Below, piece by piece: positions 8,050-17,700 of a DNA stretch of 64,000 bases. The notes under the pieces were generated by a model. The model searched no databases and had not been told where the DNA came from. It saw only the letters and a program-made list of their open reading frames with translations. The translations under genes and the position numbers were made by a program. Location of the stretch: the NCBI GenBank assembly GCA_005862225.1, contig SZXV01000009.1, positions 1 to 64,000 of the forward strand, in the 5' to 3' direction. Position 1 is the first letter of the stretch; the number at the start of each line of letters is the position of its first letter. The DNA is from Chlorobium sp. (lineage in GTDB: Bacteria; Bacteroidota; Chlorobiia; Chlorobiales; Chlorobiaceae).

Positions 8050-9147
8050 TTAAAGCCTTGTCTTGAACTTTTTGATACTTGCCACCATCAGCACCGTCGT
8101 CATCACACCATGCACCAGCGTCTCTTTCCAGATATAGCCAAAACTTGTCCCTTTCAGCATGATTCCCCGGACAATGATCAAGTACCATTTTGCCGGAATG
8201 AAATTGCTGATCATTCGCAGAGGCAACGGCATGCTTGCCACAGGAAAGATAAAGCCTGAAAGAAGGATGGTCGGCAGCAACAGACCTGCGAGGGAGATCA
8301 TCATGGCCACCTGCTGTGAGCTGGTAATGGTGGAGATGAAGATACCGAGCGAAAGCGCTGTGACAATAAAGAGCAGCGATTCGAGCATAAGCAGCGTTAC
8401 ACTTCCCCGGCAGGGCACCCCAAAGACAAACGAGGCGAGCGCAACCACCGTCACCACATTAACGAAAGAGAGCAGAAAATAGGGCACAACCTTGCCGATG
8501 ATGATTTCCACCGGCCTGAGTGAAGAGACCAGCAGCACCTCCATGGTACCGCTCTCTTTCTCACGAGTAATGCTGATGGAGGTCATCAGCGCTGAAACCA
8601 GCATGAGAATAAGCGCCATAAGACCCGGGACAAAAAGGTTGACACTTTTCAGCTCAGGATTGAACATCATAAGCGGAACTGCCTCAACGCCCACCTCTGC
8701 CGCTCCGAATGCCGTATTCCGATAATCCTGCAACACCGATGCTGCATAGCCAGTAATAATTTTCGAGACATTGGGGTTCGATCCGTCGGTAAGCACCTGA
8801 ACAGTTGCTCTCCCCTCCCGTATCATTTTTGCAGCAAAGTCCGGCTCAAAAACAATCGCTTCAGCAATGCTCCCCTCCGCAAAAGCATGCTCAATCTCCG
8901 CTGTGGAATGCAGCTCCTGCCTCATGACAAAGTAGCCCGAGGAGGCGAACTTGTCGGTAATCTCCCGGGTCACAGCATCATGCGACTGGTCGTATATTCC
9001 GAGATTGACCTCCTGAATCTCGTTGCGAATGGCAAAACCAAAAAGGAGCAACTGGATAAGCGGCATCCCGAAGAGTATGGCCGCCGTTCTCCGGTCACGG
9101 AAAATGTGATAAAACTCCTTGAGCAGAAAGCCTCTGAAACTGTGCAT
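8050..9147 (-). CDS. ABC-2 type permease
   Basis: A 365-residue inner-membrane permease (counting from the ATG at 9147, which has GGAG 8 nt upstream; a GTG at 9156 overlapping the previous stop is the alternative). The topology repeats that of its neighbour: N-terminal helix, periplasmic loop, and a C-terminal block of helices with the ITREKESGTMEVLLVSSLRP coupling segment diagnostic of ABC-2 exporters. The two permeases are similar but not identical, so the transporter is most likely a heterodimer, as in the YbhS/YbhR pair of Escherichia coli. Confidence 0.88.
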   Translation of the reverse strand: MHSFRGFLLKEFYHIFRDRRTAAILFGMPLIQLLLFGFAIRNEIQEVNLGIYDQSHDAVTREITDKFASSGYFVMRQELHSTAEIEHAFAEGSIAEAIVFEPDFAAKMIREGRATVQVLTDGSNPNVSKIITGYAASVLQDYRNTAFGAAEVGVEAVPLMMFNPELKSVNLFVPGLMALILMLVSALMTSISITREKESGTMEVLLVSSLRPVEIIIGKVVPYFLLSFVNVVTVVALASFVFGVPCRGSVTLLMLESLLFIVTALSLGIFISTITSSQQVAMMISLAGLLLPTILLSGFIFPVASMPLPLRMISNFIPAKWYLIIVRGIMLKGTSFGYIWKETLVHGVMTTVLMVASIKKFKTRL

Positions 9148-9152
9148 TCGCT

Positions 9153-9890
9153 TCACTCCATTTTATTCGGCCTTGCAAGCTGGATGAAAACTTCGTTCAT
9201 GCTCTCCACCCCGAAATGGCGCTTCATCGCCTCCGGTCGGTCAAGCGCCGCCACTTTGCCGTCCACCATGATGCAGAGGCGGTCGCAATATTCGGCCTCG
9301 TCCATGTAATGGGTGGTAACAAAGATGGTTAATCCTCGCTCTGAAGCCTCATAGATCATATCCCAGAAGCGCCGTCTTGTCACCGGATCAACGCCACCTG
9401 TTGGCTCGTCAAGAAAGACAATCTTTGGCTCGTGGAGAATGGCGACGGAAAAGGCGAGCTTCTGTTTCCAGCCGAGGGGAAGGGAGGCAAGCCGCGTGTC
9501 AGCAACCTCCAACAGCTTGAGCGATTCAAGCAGTTGGCGACTTTTCTCCTTGATGGCCTGATTGTTGAGGCCGTAGATACCTGCAAAGAAGCGGATGTTC
9601 TCGCGCACTGTCAGGTCGTCGTAGAGGGAGAAGCGCTGACTCATGTAGCCGATGTTCAGTTTCACTCCCTCTGCGCCGGTGTAGAGGTCAAATCCTGCAA
9701 CGGAGGCAGTACCTGACGTTGGGATAAGAAGGCCGGTCAGCATTCTGATGGCGGTGGTCTTGCCTGCCCCGTTCGCTCCAAGAAAACCGAAAATCTCTCC
9801 GCCGGAGATAGTGAGTGAGAGTGCATCAACCACCACAAAATCGCCAAATCGCTTGGTCAGTTTGTCGGTATGAATCACCGGTTCACTCAT
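9153..9890 (-). CDS. ABC transporter ATP-binding protein with degenerate signature motif
   Basis: A 245-residue ATPase (start ATG 9890; GTG 9899 is possible). Walker A is GANGAGKTT, Walker B is IVFLDEPTGGVDP, and the switch His is in VTTHYMDEAEYC. The ABC signature, normally LSGGQ, reads LPLGWKQK and so is degenerate, unlike the companion ATPase at 9948-10877, which has LSGGMKQK. In E. coli YbhF two such domains sit on one chain; here they are separate genes. A heterodimer in which one composite ATP site is impaired is therefore likely. The gene overlaps or touches the next permease gene. Confidence 0.88.
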   Translation of the reverse strand: MSEPVIHTDKLTKRFGDFVVVDALSLTISGGEIFGFLGANGAGKTTAIRMLTGLLIPTSGTASVAGFDLYTGAEGVKLNIGYMSQRFSLYDDLTVRENIRFFAGIYGLNNQAIKEKSRQLLESLKLLEVADTRLASLPLGWKQKLAFSVAILHEPKIVFLDEPTGGVDPVTRRRFWDMIYEASERGLTIFVTTHYMDEAEYCDRLCIMVDGKVAALDRPEAMKRHFGVESMNEVFIQLARPNKME

Positions 9891-9947
9891 GGGGCTCACT
9901 CTTCAGGTCAAAAGCAAAGTCAAGTCGCAAGATAATCACCATTTCAC

Positions 9948-10877
9948 TCATAGACAGCTCCCCTGCTTCTCTTCCATGAGCGCAATAAAGGTATCTTCAA
10001 TACCCGGCTGAATCACCGACACCGAGACATCCGTAAACCCGTCAGCCTGAAGAGCAGCAAGCAGCTCATCGGCCCTGAGCGAAAGGCGGTTGTCGGTATA
10101 GTGCAAGGCGCTGCCGAAAGCATAGACGGATGCGGCATGAGGAGAGGCTCGCAAGGCGCAGAGCAACCGCCAGGTCTCCCGGGCGCGAATGGCAAAAAGC
10201 GGTTTTTGGAAAAGTTTGGTAATGCCCGACGGAGTATCGAGAGCGAGCATTCTCCCCTCCTGCATGAAGGCAATCCGGTCGCAGAGCACCGCTTCATCCA
10301 TGTAGGGTGTCGAAACAAGAATGGTCATCCCCTGCTCCCTGAGGCGGCCGAGCATCTGCCAGAACTCCTTGCGCGATACGGCATCAACGCCCGTTGTCGG
10401 TTCATCAAGAAACAGCACCTCCGGCCGATGCACCAGCGCGCAGGAGAGGGCGAGCTTCTGCTTCATCCCGCCCGACAGCTTGCCTGCTCGTCTCGTTTTG
10501 AAGGGCTCAAGCTGACTGTAGATATCGCGGATCAGCTCATAGTTTTTTTCGACCGTCGTACCAAAAACCGAGGCAAAAAAGCGGAGATTCTCTTCGACGC
10601 TCAGATCGGGATAGAGTGAGAATTTTCCCGGCATGTAGCCTATGCGCTTGCGAATATCTCGGTAAAAGCGCACCACGTCCAGTCCGAGCACCTCTGCCCT
10701 CCCCTCATCGGGAAGCAGCAGTGTTACGAGAATCCGGAAAAGAGTGGTTTTCCCCGCCCCGTCAGCGCCGATAAAGCCGAACAGCTCCCCTTCGCCAACA
10801 GAAAGAGTCACCCACTGAAGCGCCTGAACAGCGCCAAAGCGCTTGCCAACACCGGCGATAAGCACCGCATCTTTCAT
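9948..10877 (-). CDS. ABC transporter ATP-binding protein with C-terminal extension
   Basis: A 309-residue ATPase with Walker A GADGAGKTT, signature LSGGMKQK, Walker B VLFLDEPTTGVDA and switch-region VSTPYMDEAVLC, in which the usual switch His (THYMDEA) is replaced by Pro. About 90 further residues form a DUF4162-like C-terminal tail often found on ABC-2 exporter ATPases. Its ATG overlaps the stop of the membrane-fusion gene (ATGA), showing tight coupling. The sister ATPase lies 57 nt downstream. The unusual Pro, with the degenerate signature of the sister protein, suggests that the two nucleotide sites have specialised. Confidence 0.88.
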   Translation of the reverse strand: MKDAVLIAGVGKRFGAVQALQWVTLSVGEGELFGFIGADGAGKTTLFRILVTLLLPDEGRAEVLGLDVVRFYRDIRKRIGYMPGKFSLYPDLSVEENLRFFASVFGTTVEKNYELIRDIYSQLEPFKTRRAGKLSGGMKQKLALSCALVHRPEVLFLDEPTTGVDAVSRKEFWQMLGRLREQGMTILVSTPYMDEAVLCDRIAFMQEGRMLALDTPSGITKLFQKPLFAIRARETWRLLCALRASPHAASVYAFGSALHYTDNRLSLRADELLAALQADGFTDVSVSVIQPGIEDTFIALMEEKQGSCL

Positions 10878-11776
10878 GAGCCACGCTTCAGCAACCTCAT
10901 CTCTCCGGGCATCCCGATTTTAAGGCTGCCATCCTGATTGTTGACCTGTACCTTCACGCCGTAGACCATGCTCACCCGATCTTCCCTTGTCTGAATAATC
11001 TTCGGGGTAAACTCTGCCTTTGAAGAGATCCAGGTGATTCTGCCTTTCCGGCTCTTGCTGCCATCAATCAGCACCTCTACCTCTTCGCCAATCTGCACCT
11101 GCGGCACCTGCGCGCCACTCAGGTAGACTCTCAAAAACATGGTCTGAAGATCGGCAATCTTGTAGAGCGGCTTGCCGTAGGAGGTCAGCTCACCCTTTTC
11201 GGCATACCTTGTCAAAACAACGCCATCAACGGGATTGCGGAGAACGCACTTTTTTATCTGATCGTCAAGCTGTGCTATTCGAGCCTCTTTAGCGCTGATC
11301 TCACCGGCAATTCCGGGATTTTCGGTTTCGAGAGAGCCAATCTGTTTGTCGATAACGCTGAGGCGGTTTTCAATATCCTCAAGCTGTTTTGAGGGAACAG
11401 CCCCCTCCTTCACCAGCCTGCGATAGCGGTCATTGTCGCGCCTGATATTCCGCCGCTCTTCAAGCAGCACCCCGATTCGGGCACCAAGGCTTGGCCGCTT
11501 TGCAACAAGTGACTCTCGTTCCGACTGAAGCTGACTGCGGCTGTAATGGAGTTGCGTGGTATCAACCACAGCAGCAATGCTGCCTGCCGCCATTCGCATC
11601 CCCTCTTCAACATCAAGCAGCTCCAGTTTCCCGTTCGCTTCGGATGAAACAATGATCTCCGTTGCCTCAAAATTGCCGTAGCCATCTGACTTGTCGTTTC
11701 TCTGGCAACCTGAGAAAACAAGGATGAAGAGAAAAACGACACCTCTGATTGCCCCGGAAACTTTTTCATGATTCAT
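10874..11776 (-). CDS. HlyD-family membrane-fusion lipoprotein
   Basis: A 300-residue periplasmic adaptor. The N-terminus is a lipoprotein signal (FLFILVFSGC lipobox), so it is anchored by lipid rather than by a helix. It has a biotinyl-lipoyl-like half (IIVSSEANGKLELLDVEEG), a long helical hairpin rich in Glu/Arg (about residues 80-190), and the return lipoyl strand ending in VDGVVLTRYAEKGE. Such adaptors join an ABC-2 permease to an outer-membrane channel. The ATG at 11776 is preferred over a TTG at 11782. The gene follows the TPR gene by 9 nt. No TolC-like channel gene is present in the window. Confidence 0.88.
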   Translation of the reverse strand: MNHEKVSGAIRGVVFLFILVFSGCQRNDKSDGYGNFEATEIIVSSEANGKLELLDVEEGMRMAAGSIAAVVDTTQLHYSRSQLQSERESLVAKRPSLGARIGVLLEERRNIRRDNDRYRRLVKEGAVPSKQLEDIENRLSVIDKQIGSLETENPGIAGEISAKEARIAQLDDQIKKCVLRNPVDGVVLTRYAEKGELTSYGKPLYKIADLQTMFLRVYLSGAQVPQVQIGEEVEVLIDGSKSRKGRITWISSKAEFTPKIIQTREDRVSMVYGVKVQVNNQDGSLKIGMPGEMRLLKRGS

Positions 11777-11785
11777 GTTCAAAGG

Positions 11786-13924
11786 CTATGGCAACTTTTT
11801 GGGAAGTCCATCATAATTCTTTTTATGAGTAATCGTTTGCGGATGATTTTTACCCAATGTTTTTTCATCGATCGCCAGCGCACGCCGATAAAGTGGTTCA
11901 GCTTCAGCATACCTGCCCTGCAAACGGAGCAATTCCGCAAGATTGTTCAGACTTTTTGCCACCCAGGGATGCTCACTTCCATACTGTTTCTCATAGAACG
12001 CCAGCACACGACGATAGAGCACATCGGCTTCGGCGTATTTTGCCTCTGATTTAAGCAAATTGGCAAGATTGTTCAGGTTCATCGCCACGACTGGATGCTC
12101 ACTGCCAAACCGCTTTTCATTGATCTCCAGTGAACGACGGCCATGGATCTCTGCTTCTGCAAACTTTCCTTGCGCTCTAAGCAACTCCGACAGACTGTTC
12201 AGATTTGCTGCCACTTCAGAATGGTCAGGACCCAGCATTTTTTCACGGATCACAAGAGCACGGCGACAATATAACTCGGCTTCAGAGTACTTTCCCTGAG
12301 CTTGCAACAACCCCGCAAGATTGTTCAGACTTTTTGCAACTTCGACATGTTCTTCGCCTAATGTTTTTTCATTGATCTCAAGCGCACGACGAAACAGAGG
12401 CTCTGCCTCGGCATATTTCCCCTGGGCTTGCAACAACCCCGCAAGATTGTTCAGACTTGTGCCCACCAATGGATGCTCTCGCCCCAACTTTTTTTCAAGA
12501 ATTGCCAAAGAGCGGCGATACAGAGCTTCGGCCTCGGCATACTTGCCCTGCGTTTTCAATAATAATCCCAAATTGTTAAGACTGGTGGCCACTGCGGGAT
12601 GATCAAGGCCCATTGCTTTTTCGTTGATCACCAAAGCACGACGATAGAGGGGCTCGGCTTCGGCATATTTTGCCTGAATTTGCAACAAGCCCGCAAGATT
12701 GTTCAGACTTCTGGCCACAAGAGTATGCTCACTGCCTAACTGCTTTTCGCGAATCGCCAGCGAACGACGATAGAGAGGCTCTGCTTCAACGTACTTACCC
12801 TGCTCCTGCAACAAACCTGCAAGATTGTTCAGACTTGTCGTAACAGATGGATGATCAGGGCCCAGCGTGTTTTCGTTAATCACCAGCGCACGGCGATACA
12901 ACGACTCGGCTTCAACATACTTGCCCTGCGTTTTCAGTAATGAAGCAATATTATTCAAGGTCTGGGCGACATCAGGATGGCCACTGCCCAATAGTTTTTC
13001 ACGAATCGACAGTGAACGTCGATAAAGTGGCTCCGCTTCAGAATATTTACCCTGATCCTGAAGTAATTCACCAAGATTGTTTAAACTCTGTGCAACATCG
13101 GGATGCTCACTGCCCAATCGTTTTTCACGGATCGACAGTGAACGTCGATAAAGTGGCTCCGCCTCGGAATATTTGCACTGATCTTGTAACAAGGAAGCAA
13201 GATTGTTCAGACTTGTCGCCACATCTGGAGAATCGGTGCCCTGTACTGTTTCGTCTATTGCCAGTGCTCGACGAAAAAGAGGCTCTGCTTCAGCATACTT
13301 GCCCTGCATTTGCAGCAAATCCGCAAGATTATTGAGACTGGTGGCCACAAGGGGATGCTCTCGACCTTGCTGTGTTTCCCGGATCGCCAGTGAACGGCGA
13401 TAAATCGGTTCGGCTTCAGCATACTTGCCCTGCGTTTTCAGCAATAACGCCAAATTGTTCAGACTCGTGGCCACCAGGGGATGTTCACTACCCACCTGCT
13501 TCTCCCGAATAGCCAGCGCACGACGAAAAACCAGCTCTGCTTCAGCATACTTCCCCTGCGCTTTCAATAATGAGCCTAAATTGTTGAGGGTATTTGAAAC
13601 AAGCAGATGCTCACTCCCATATTTTTTTTCCTGACTTGCCAGCAGGCGTCGAGCAAGCACCTCCGCCTCAGCATACTTGCCTTGCTTTTGCAGCACATCG
13701 GCCTGATTGTCATTACTTCTTACCACAACGGGCGCTACATGCGCCAAAGAGGGACGGACTCTGCTCATGCGCTTTGTTTTGCGCACAACATGCACACTAT
13801 GTTTCTTTTTGGCCTTAGCCTTGCGATGGGAGGATGAAGCACACCAGCCAAGATCAGGATTAAACGCCGACATCGTAATAAAAGCGATCAAGCCAATACG
13901 AATGATGCAGACGGCTATTTTCAT
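11786..13924 (-). CDS. Secreted tetratricopeptide (kinesin-light-chain-type) repeat protein, 15 repeats of 42 residues
   Basis: A 712-residue protein. Residues 1 to about 29 form a signal peptide ending near GWCASS, and a basic linker (about residues 30-70) follows. After that come 15 consecutive repeats of exactly 42 residues, each of the form LNNLAxLLxxQGKYAEAEPLYRR followed by xLAIxEKxLGxEHPxVAxS. This is the TPR_12/kinesin-light-chain class, which builds a superhelix for protein binding. The repeats are similar enough in DNA that recombination could change their number. The gene is first in the operon with the membrane-fusion lipoprotein and ABC exporter, so it may be a periplasmic scaffold for that exporter. 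Confidence 0.88.
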   Translation of the reverse strand: MKIAVCIIRIGLIAFITMSAFNPDLGWCASSSHRKAKAKKKHSVHVVRKTKRMSRVRPSLAHVAPVVVRSNDNQADVLQKQGKYAEAEVLARRLLASQEKKYGSEHLLVSNTLNNLGSLLKAQGKYAEAELVFRRALAIREKQVGSEHPLVATSLNNLALLLKTQGKYAEAEPIYRRSLAIRETQQGREHPLVATSLNNLADLLQMQGKYAEAEPLFRRALAIDETVQGTDSPDVATSLNNLASLLQDQCKYSEAEPLYRRSLSIREKRLGSEHPDVAQSLNNLGELLQDQGKYSEAEPLYRRSLSIREKLLGSGHPDVAQTLNNIASLLKTQGKYVEAESLYRRALVINENTLGPDHPSVTTSLNNLAGLLQEQGKYVEAEPLYRRSLAIREKQLGSEHTLVARSLNNLAGLLQIQAKYAEAEPLYRRALVINEKAMGLDHPAVATSLNNLGLLLKTQGKYAEAEALYRRSLAILEKKLGREHPLVGTSLNNLAGLLQAQGKYAEAEPLFRRALEINEKTLGEEHVEVAKSLNNLAGLLQAQGKYSEAELYCRRALVIREKMLGPDHSEVAANLNSLSELLRAQGKFAEAEIHGRRSLEINEKRFGSEHPVVAMNLNNLANLLKSEAKYAEADVLYRRVLAFYEKQYGSEHPWVAKSLNNLAELLRLQGRYAEAEPLYRRALAIDEKTLGKNHPQTITHKKNYDGLPKKLP

Positions 13925-14019
13925 GATTTGCCTTATTTTATGGTTGTGAGCACAAACAGATTGCTCGACAGCATCAGTGTTGCTGATTGAAAAATCATTT
14001 TTTCATCAAGAGCGAGGAA

Positions 14020-14045
14020 AAATTGAACTAGTATACATTCAATTT
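14020..14045. promoter_or_regulatory. Inverted repeat upstream of the TPR/efflux operon
   Basis: AAATTGAA (14020-14027) and TTCAATTT (14038-14045) are perfect 8-bp arms around a 10-nt AT-rich centre, about 96 bp upstream of the TPR start. It has the look of a dimeric-regulator site. No regulator gene is adjacent, so the assignment is tentative. Confidence 0.3.
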
Positions 14046-14166
14046 AAAAAAGATAATGCTGATATAATCCAATAACAAGAAAGTTGAGATGAACAGCAAC
14101 GTTCAAATCATGCAGAGACAACTGGTATTTTCTTTCCCGGAGATGAATAATCGGCATATTGAGCTG

Positions 14167-14580
14167 CTAAAAATCAACTGGCCCCCTCATTGCCTTGACA
14201 GCTCCCCGCTTTACCTTGCTCTCAATGCGTCTCTCCTTCGAACTTTTTGTAGGTACAGTAGCCTTTCGTTTTTTGACCGGCTGAGCAGCTCGCTGCAGCA
14301 GCCCTTGCAGCCGCAGCATTGCATCGGCACGGTTCTTTTCCTGTGAACGGTAGCGTTGCGCCTTGATGATGATCACGCCATCTTTCGAGAGGCGGTGATC
14401 TTTCAGCATCAGCAACTTTTCACGGAAATCGTCAGGCAGAGATGATGCCCTGATATCAAAACGCAAATGCACAGCGGTCTCAACCTTGTTGACATTCTGC
14501 CCGCCAGCACCCTGCGCCCTCATGGTCTGGAGGTCAATCTCTTCATCAGGAAGAGCAATGGATCGGGTAATCTGCAACAT
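14167..14580 (-). CDS. arfB: Alternative ribosome-rescue factor ArfB (YaeJ-type peptidyl-tRNA hydrolase)
   Basis: A 137-residue release-factor-like protein. The catalytic GGQ sits in RAQGAGGQNVNKVETAVHL near residues 22-40, and the C-terminal tail after residue 100 is highly basic (KKRKATVPTKSSKERR, KVKRGAVK). This is the two-part design of ArfB: the tail enters the empty mRNA channel of stalled ribosomes and GGQ releases the peptide. It is shorter than RF1/RF2 and lacks their codon-recognition domains. It stands alone on the minus strand downstream of the autotransporter and its terminator. The start at ATG 14580 gives the usual family length. Confidence 0.92.
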   Translation of the reverse strand: MLQITRSIALPDEEIDLQTMRAQGAGGQNVNKVETAVHLRFDIRASSLPDDFREKLLMLKDHRLSKDGVIIIKAQRYRSQEKNRADAMLRLQGLLQRAAQPVKKRKATVPTKSSKERRIESKVKRGAVKAMRGPVDF

Positions 14581-14643
14581 GATCGCTTTTTATCGATTTC
14601 CAGCAAAATGATCTCGGCTGACACCTCAACATACTGTAACAGC

Positions 14644-14683
14644 AAAAAGCCTTTGACTTCACGAAGAGTTCAAAGGCTTTTTA
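14644..14683 (-). terminator. Rho-independent terminator after the autotransporter gene
   Basis: On the minus strand the arms AAAAAGCCTTTGAA and TCAAAGGCTTTTT pair around a short loop and end in a T-run, 34 bp after the autotransporter stop codon. Because the A-run is on the other side, it could act in both directions. Confidence 0.8.
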
Positions 14684-14716
14684 CCCTGAAAATTAAGCAA
14701 ACTATCGAGTAATGCG

Positions 14717-17700
14717 TTAAAACTTCCAGGCGGCGGTCAAAGAGCCTGTATGAGCTGTAAAGTCATTACGTTTATCAAAATCGTACCGAACCTGAATACT
14801 CAATGTATTTTTTGTTGATACCGTCAAGGCTGCTCCCAAATTCCAGGTATTGGCATCTGAGCCAAAACATGGTGTTGTAAATGCTTCGCCTCCGCCGACA
14901 AATGATGAAACGATGTCTTTACTGAGCGAATTATTATCATGATACCAATGGAACGCCACTTCAGGACGATAAGAGACATCAGGGCCTGACCATTCAGTAG
15001 CAAGGCGTCCGCCCAACCCGAATCGAGTGCGGTTAATCAACTGCTCTCCAATGTTCAAGCTGATCGCACCCGCTCCCGTTTCCGTGTAGGCATCCTGTTT
15101 CAGTTGTTTGTAATCAACTGACACCATTGGGGTGAGTGTTGTTTTTTTACCAAGATTAAAGTTGTAACCAACCCCCAAATCAGCACCCAATTGACGACCA
15201 TCAAAATTTGCATCGGCTTTACGTCCTATTGCAGCCGTACGCTGGCCATCATAACTGTTTAAGCCATAGCTGACCGCGCCATCCAAATAGAGTGACTCCG
15301 TCAAATCGTAAGTGAGGTAGCCGATAAGTTGATAGTTATTGATGTGCATCGTGTCCCCATCACGAAAATCCTGCTGGTCAACATCCACCGATCCATAACC
15401 ACCAGCAAGACCAACGATCAGATCCCGATTAACACACCCGTCAAAACCAGCAACGACGCTATATTCTGTTGAATTGTAACCATCGTACTCGCCTTGCTGT
15501 TTTTGTTTGCCATAAGAACCAAGCGTTTTCACCCATAATCCGCTCTGTGGTAACGATGCCCTGGCAATATCGCTGGCTGAAACACAGCAGTTGCCACGTA
15601 TAGCCGACAGACGCATGTCAAGAGCATCAAGCGACAACCTGAAGGCTGAAAATGCCGACTGTATAATGGAGCCATTTGCAATCGGGGCCAAACGCCTCAT
15701 CTGTGTTGCCAGATTTGCCTGATTGTTGCCATAGCCATAATTATCAATATCAATTTTCTGGATTACTTCAACCATATCGCCAGACTGGCTGCCCGCTGCG
15801 GCAATTCCACCCAGCACGATCGCGGCATTGTTCGAGAAGCTGCCAACTGTGCCCGATTTTTGAATGTAGTTCTCACTTGCCGGATAGAGCCCGCCTCCGG
15901 TACGATTAGCAGTAACTATCAAATCGCCTCCAACTTGCGATACCGAAGAGTTAATACTGAAGCTGTTGTCAAAAACCTGACCATATGCATCGGTATCTGT
16001 ACGAATAGCCCAACCAGACCCACTGGTGGTAGAATCAATCAGTGTGTAAGTACTGCCATTGGCCAAACTGCCAACATAGTTCACCTGCACTTTTTCAGTA
16101 CCAGTCATGGTCAATGCTTCAGTTGAAGGTTCAGTCAACGTCAATAATGAAGAACCGTCTATTGTCGCCGCCGCATTGAGGCTGTTTACGGTGAAGCTCA
16201 ATGCGCCACCATTAGTAGTGAACGTAGTAGCTGAAACATGCGCAACACCAAAGTTGATTGCATCGTGTTCATTATCAAGCACCAAATACCCACCAAGCTG
16301 AGTAACACCAGAACCAATATTAGCTACAGTGCCTCCTGTCCATCCACGCATAGAGCTTGCGCCAGCATAATCAAACGTTCCTGAAATATCCGCCAGTGCT
16401 GTAGCCTTCAACTCGCCATCACTGTTACCAATAGTCACTGTTGTAGCGTAAACGTTGTGACCAATGGTTGCGGTAAAGCCCGTTGTTGCACTCCCCGTTG
16501 AGGCTGAGTTGAACGTAACTGCATTCAGAGATGCACCGCTACCGCCAATTGTACCGCTGTAATTACTGCTGCCCATAAAATTCAGGAAGCCGGTACCATC
16601 CGTATTAGTCGTAATAGTACCAGTCACTGTTTTATTATGGGCAATATTAACAGTGCCATCATCAGCCCATACGCAGCTAACGACACCTCCGTCTCCATAA
16701 GTTGTGTATGCTGAACCTTCAACACTGACAGGGCCATTCCTGACAGGGGGCTTGTCCTCAGAGCCAATCACCAAATTGCCATGCAGATCGCCATTAAGGT
16801 TCACTATACCACTTCCAACATGCAGATATCCTGTATATCTATCCGTGCCAGACAGAGAGCCTGCTGTTGCAGCCGTCACTGAATTAACGCCAACGTAAAT
16901 ATCATTCTGGAAAGTATCAATTGCAGGGACGTGATCATTGTCATCCGATGCTGAACCTGCCCAAATGCGGTTGAAGGTGTTTGACGATGATGCTAATGTC
17001 CCAAGATTCCCACCGATTGTGCTTGAGCCAGCGATGACAAGCGTTGCATTATTTCCGTTCACAACATTGATACCAAGAGCGGGGTTGGTGCTGAATGTGA
17101 CATTCACATTATCCCCAATTTCAAGAGTACCTTTCCCTTGCGTTCCTGTAGCCGGTACATTAATTGTTGTATTGTATGTACCAAAGTTCAGCGTACCAAC
17201 CATACCTTTGGCTTCATATGGCAATGTTGGCAAAGTATATGCTCCTGATTCTGGAGTAGCAATACTCGAAGGCTGAAGCGGGGTAAAAGAAGTAATATCC
17301 ATTAATTTAAGCTTGCTAAAATGCCCATCCATCGTCACAGCATTAGCACTCAGGAGACCACTTGTTGCAACAACCGCCTTGTCAGCCGTAATCGCAAGCG
17401 TATTGACTGAAGTCGTGCCAGATTCGGTATTCAGTTGTACAAGTGACTCACCACCCTTGACGTTAATAGATTTAATCGGTCCAACTGTACCGGAAACCTC
17501 ACTACTGCCCTCAAACGTAAGTGTCCCGTTGTTAGTACCTGCACCAACGACATCGCCACCGCTCCCCGAAATGGGATATCCAGAGCCGTCTATGGAATAG
17601 GTTATATTGCTACCATTGCTCAAAGTAAGGGCCGCATCGTTTCCAGCATAAGAAACATTCCCTGTCAAATCGGAACCACCACCAAAATATGCTGTACCAG

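Noticed and set aside
11800-13720. Regular 126-bp repeats that might suggest a CRISPR or satellite array
   Set aside because: They are coding repeats: each unit is one 42-residue TPR in an open frame, with no spacers.
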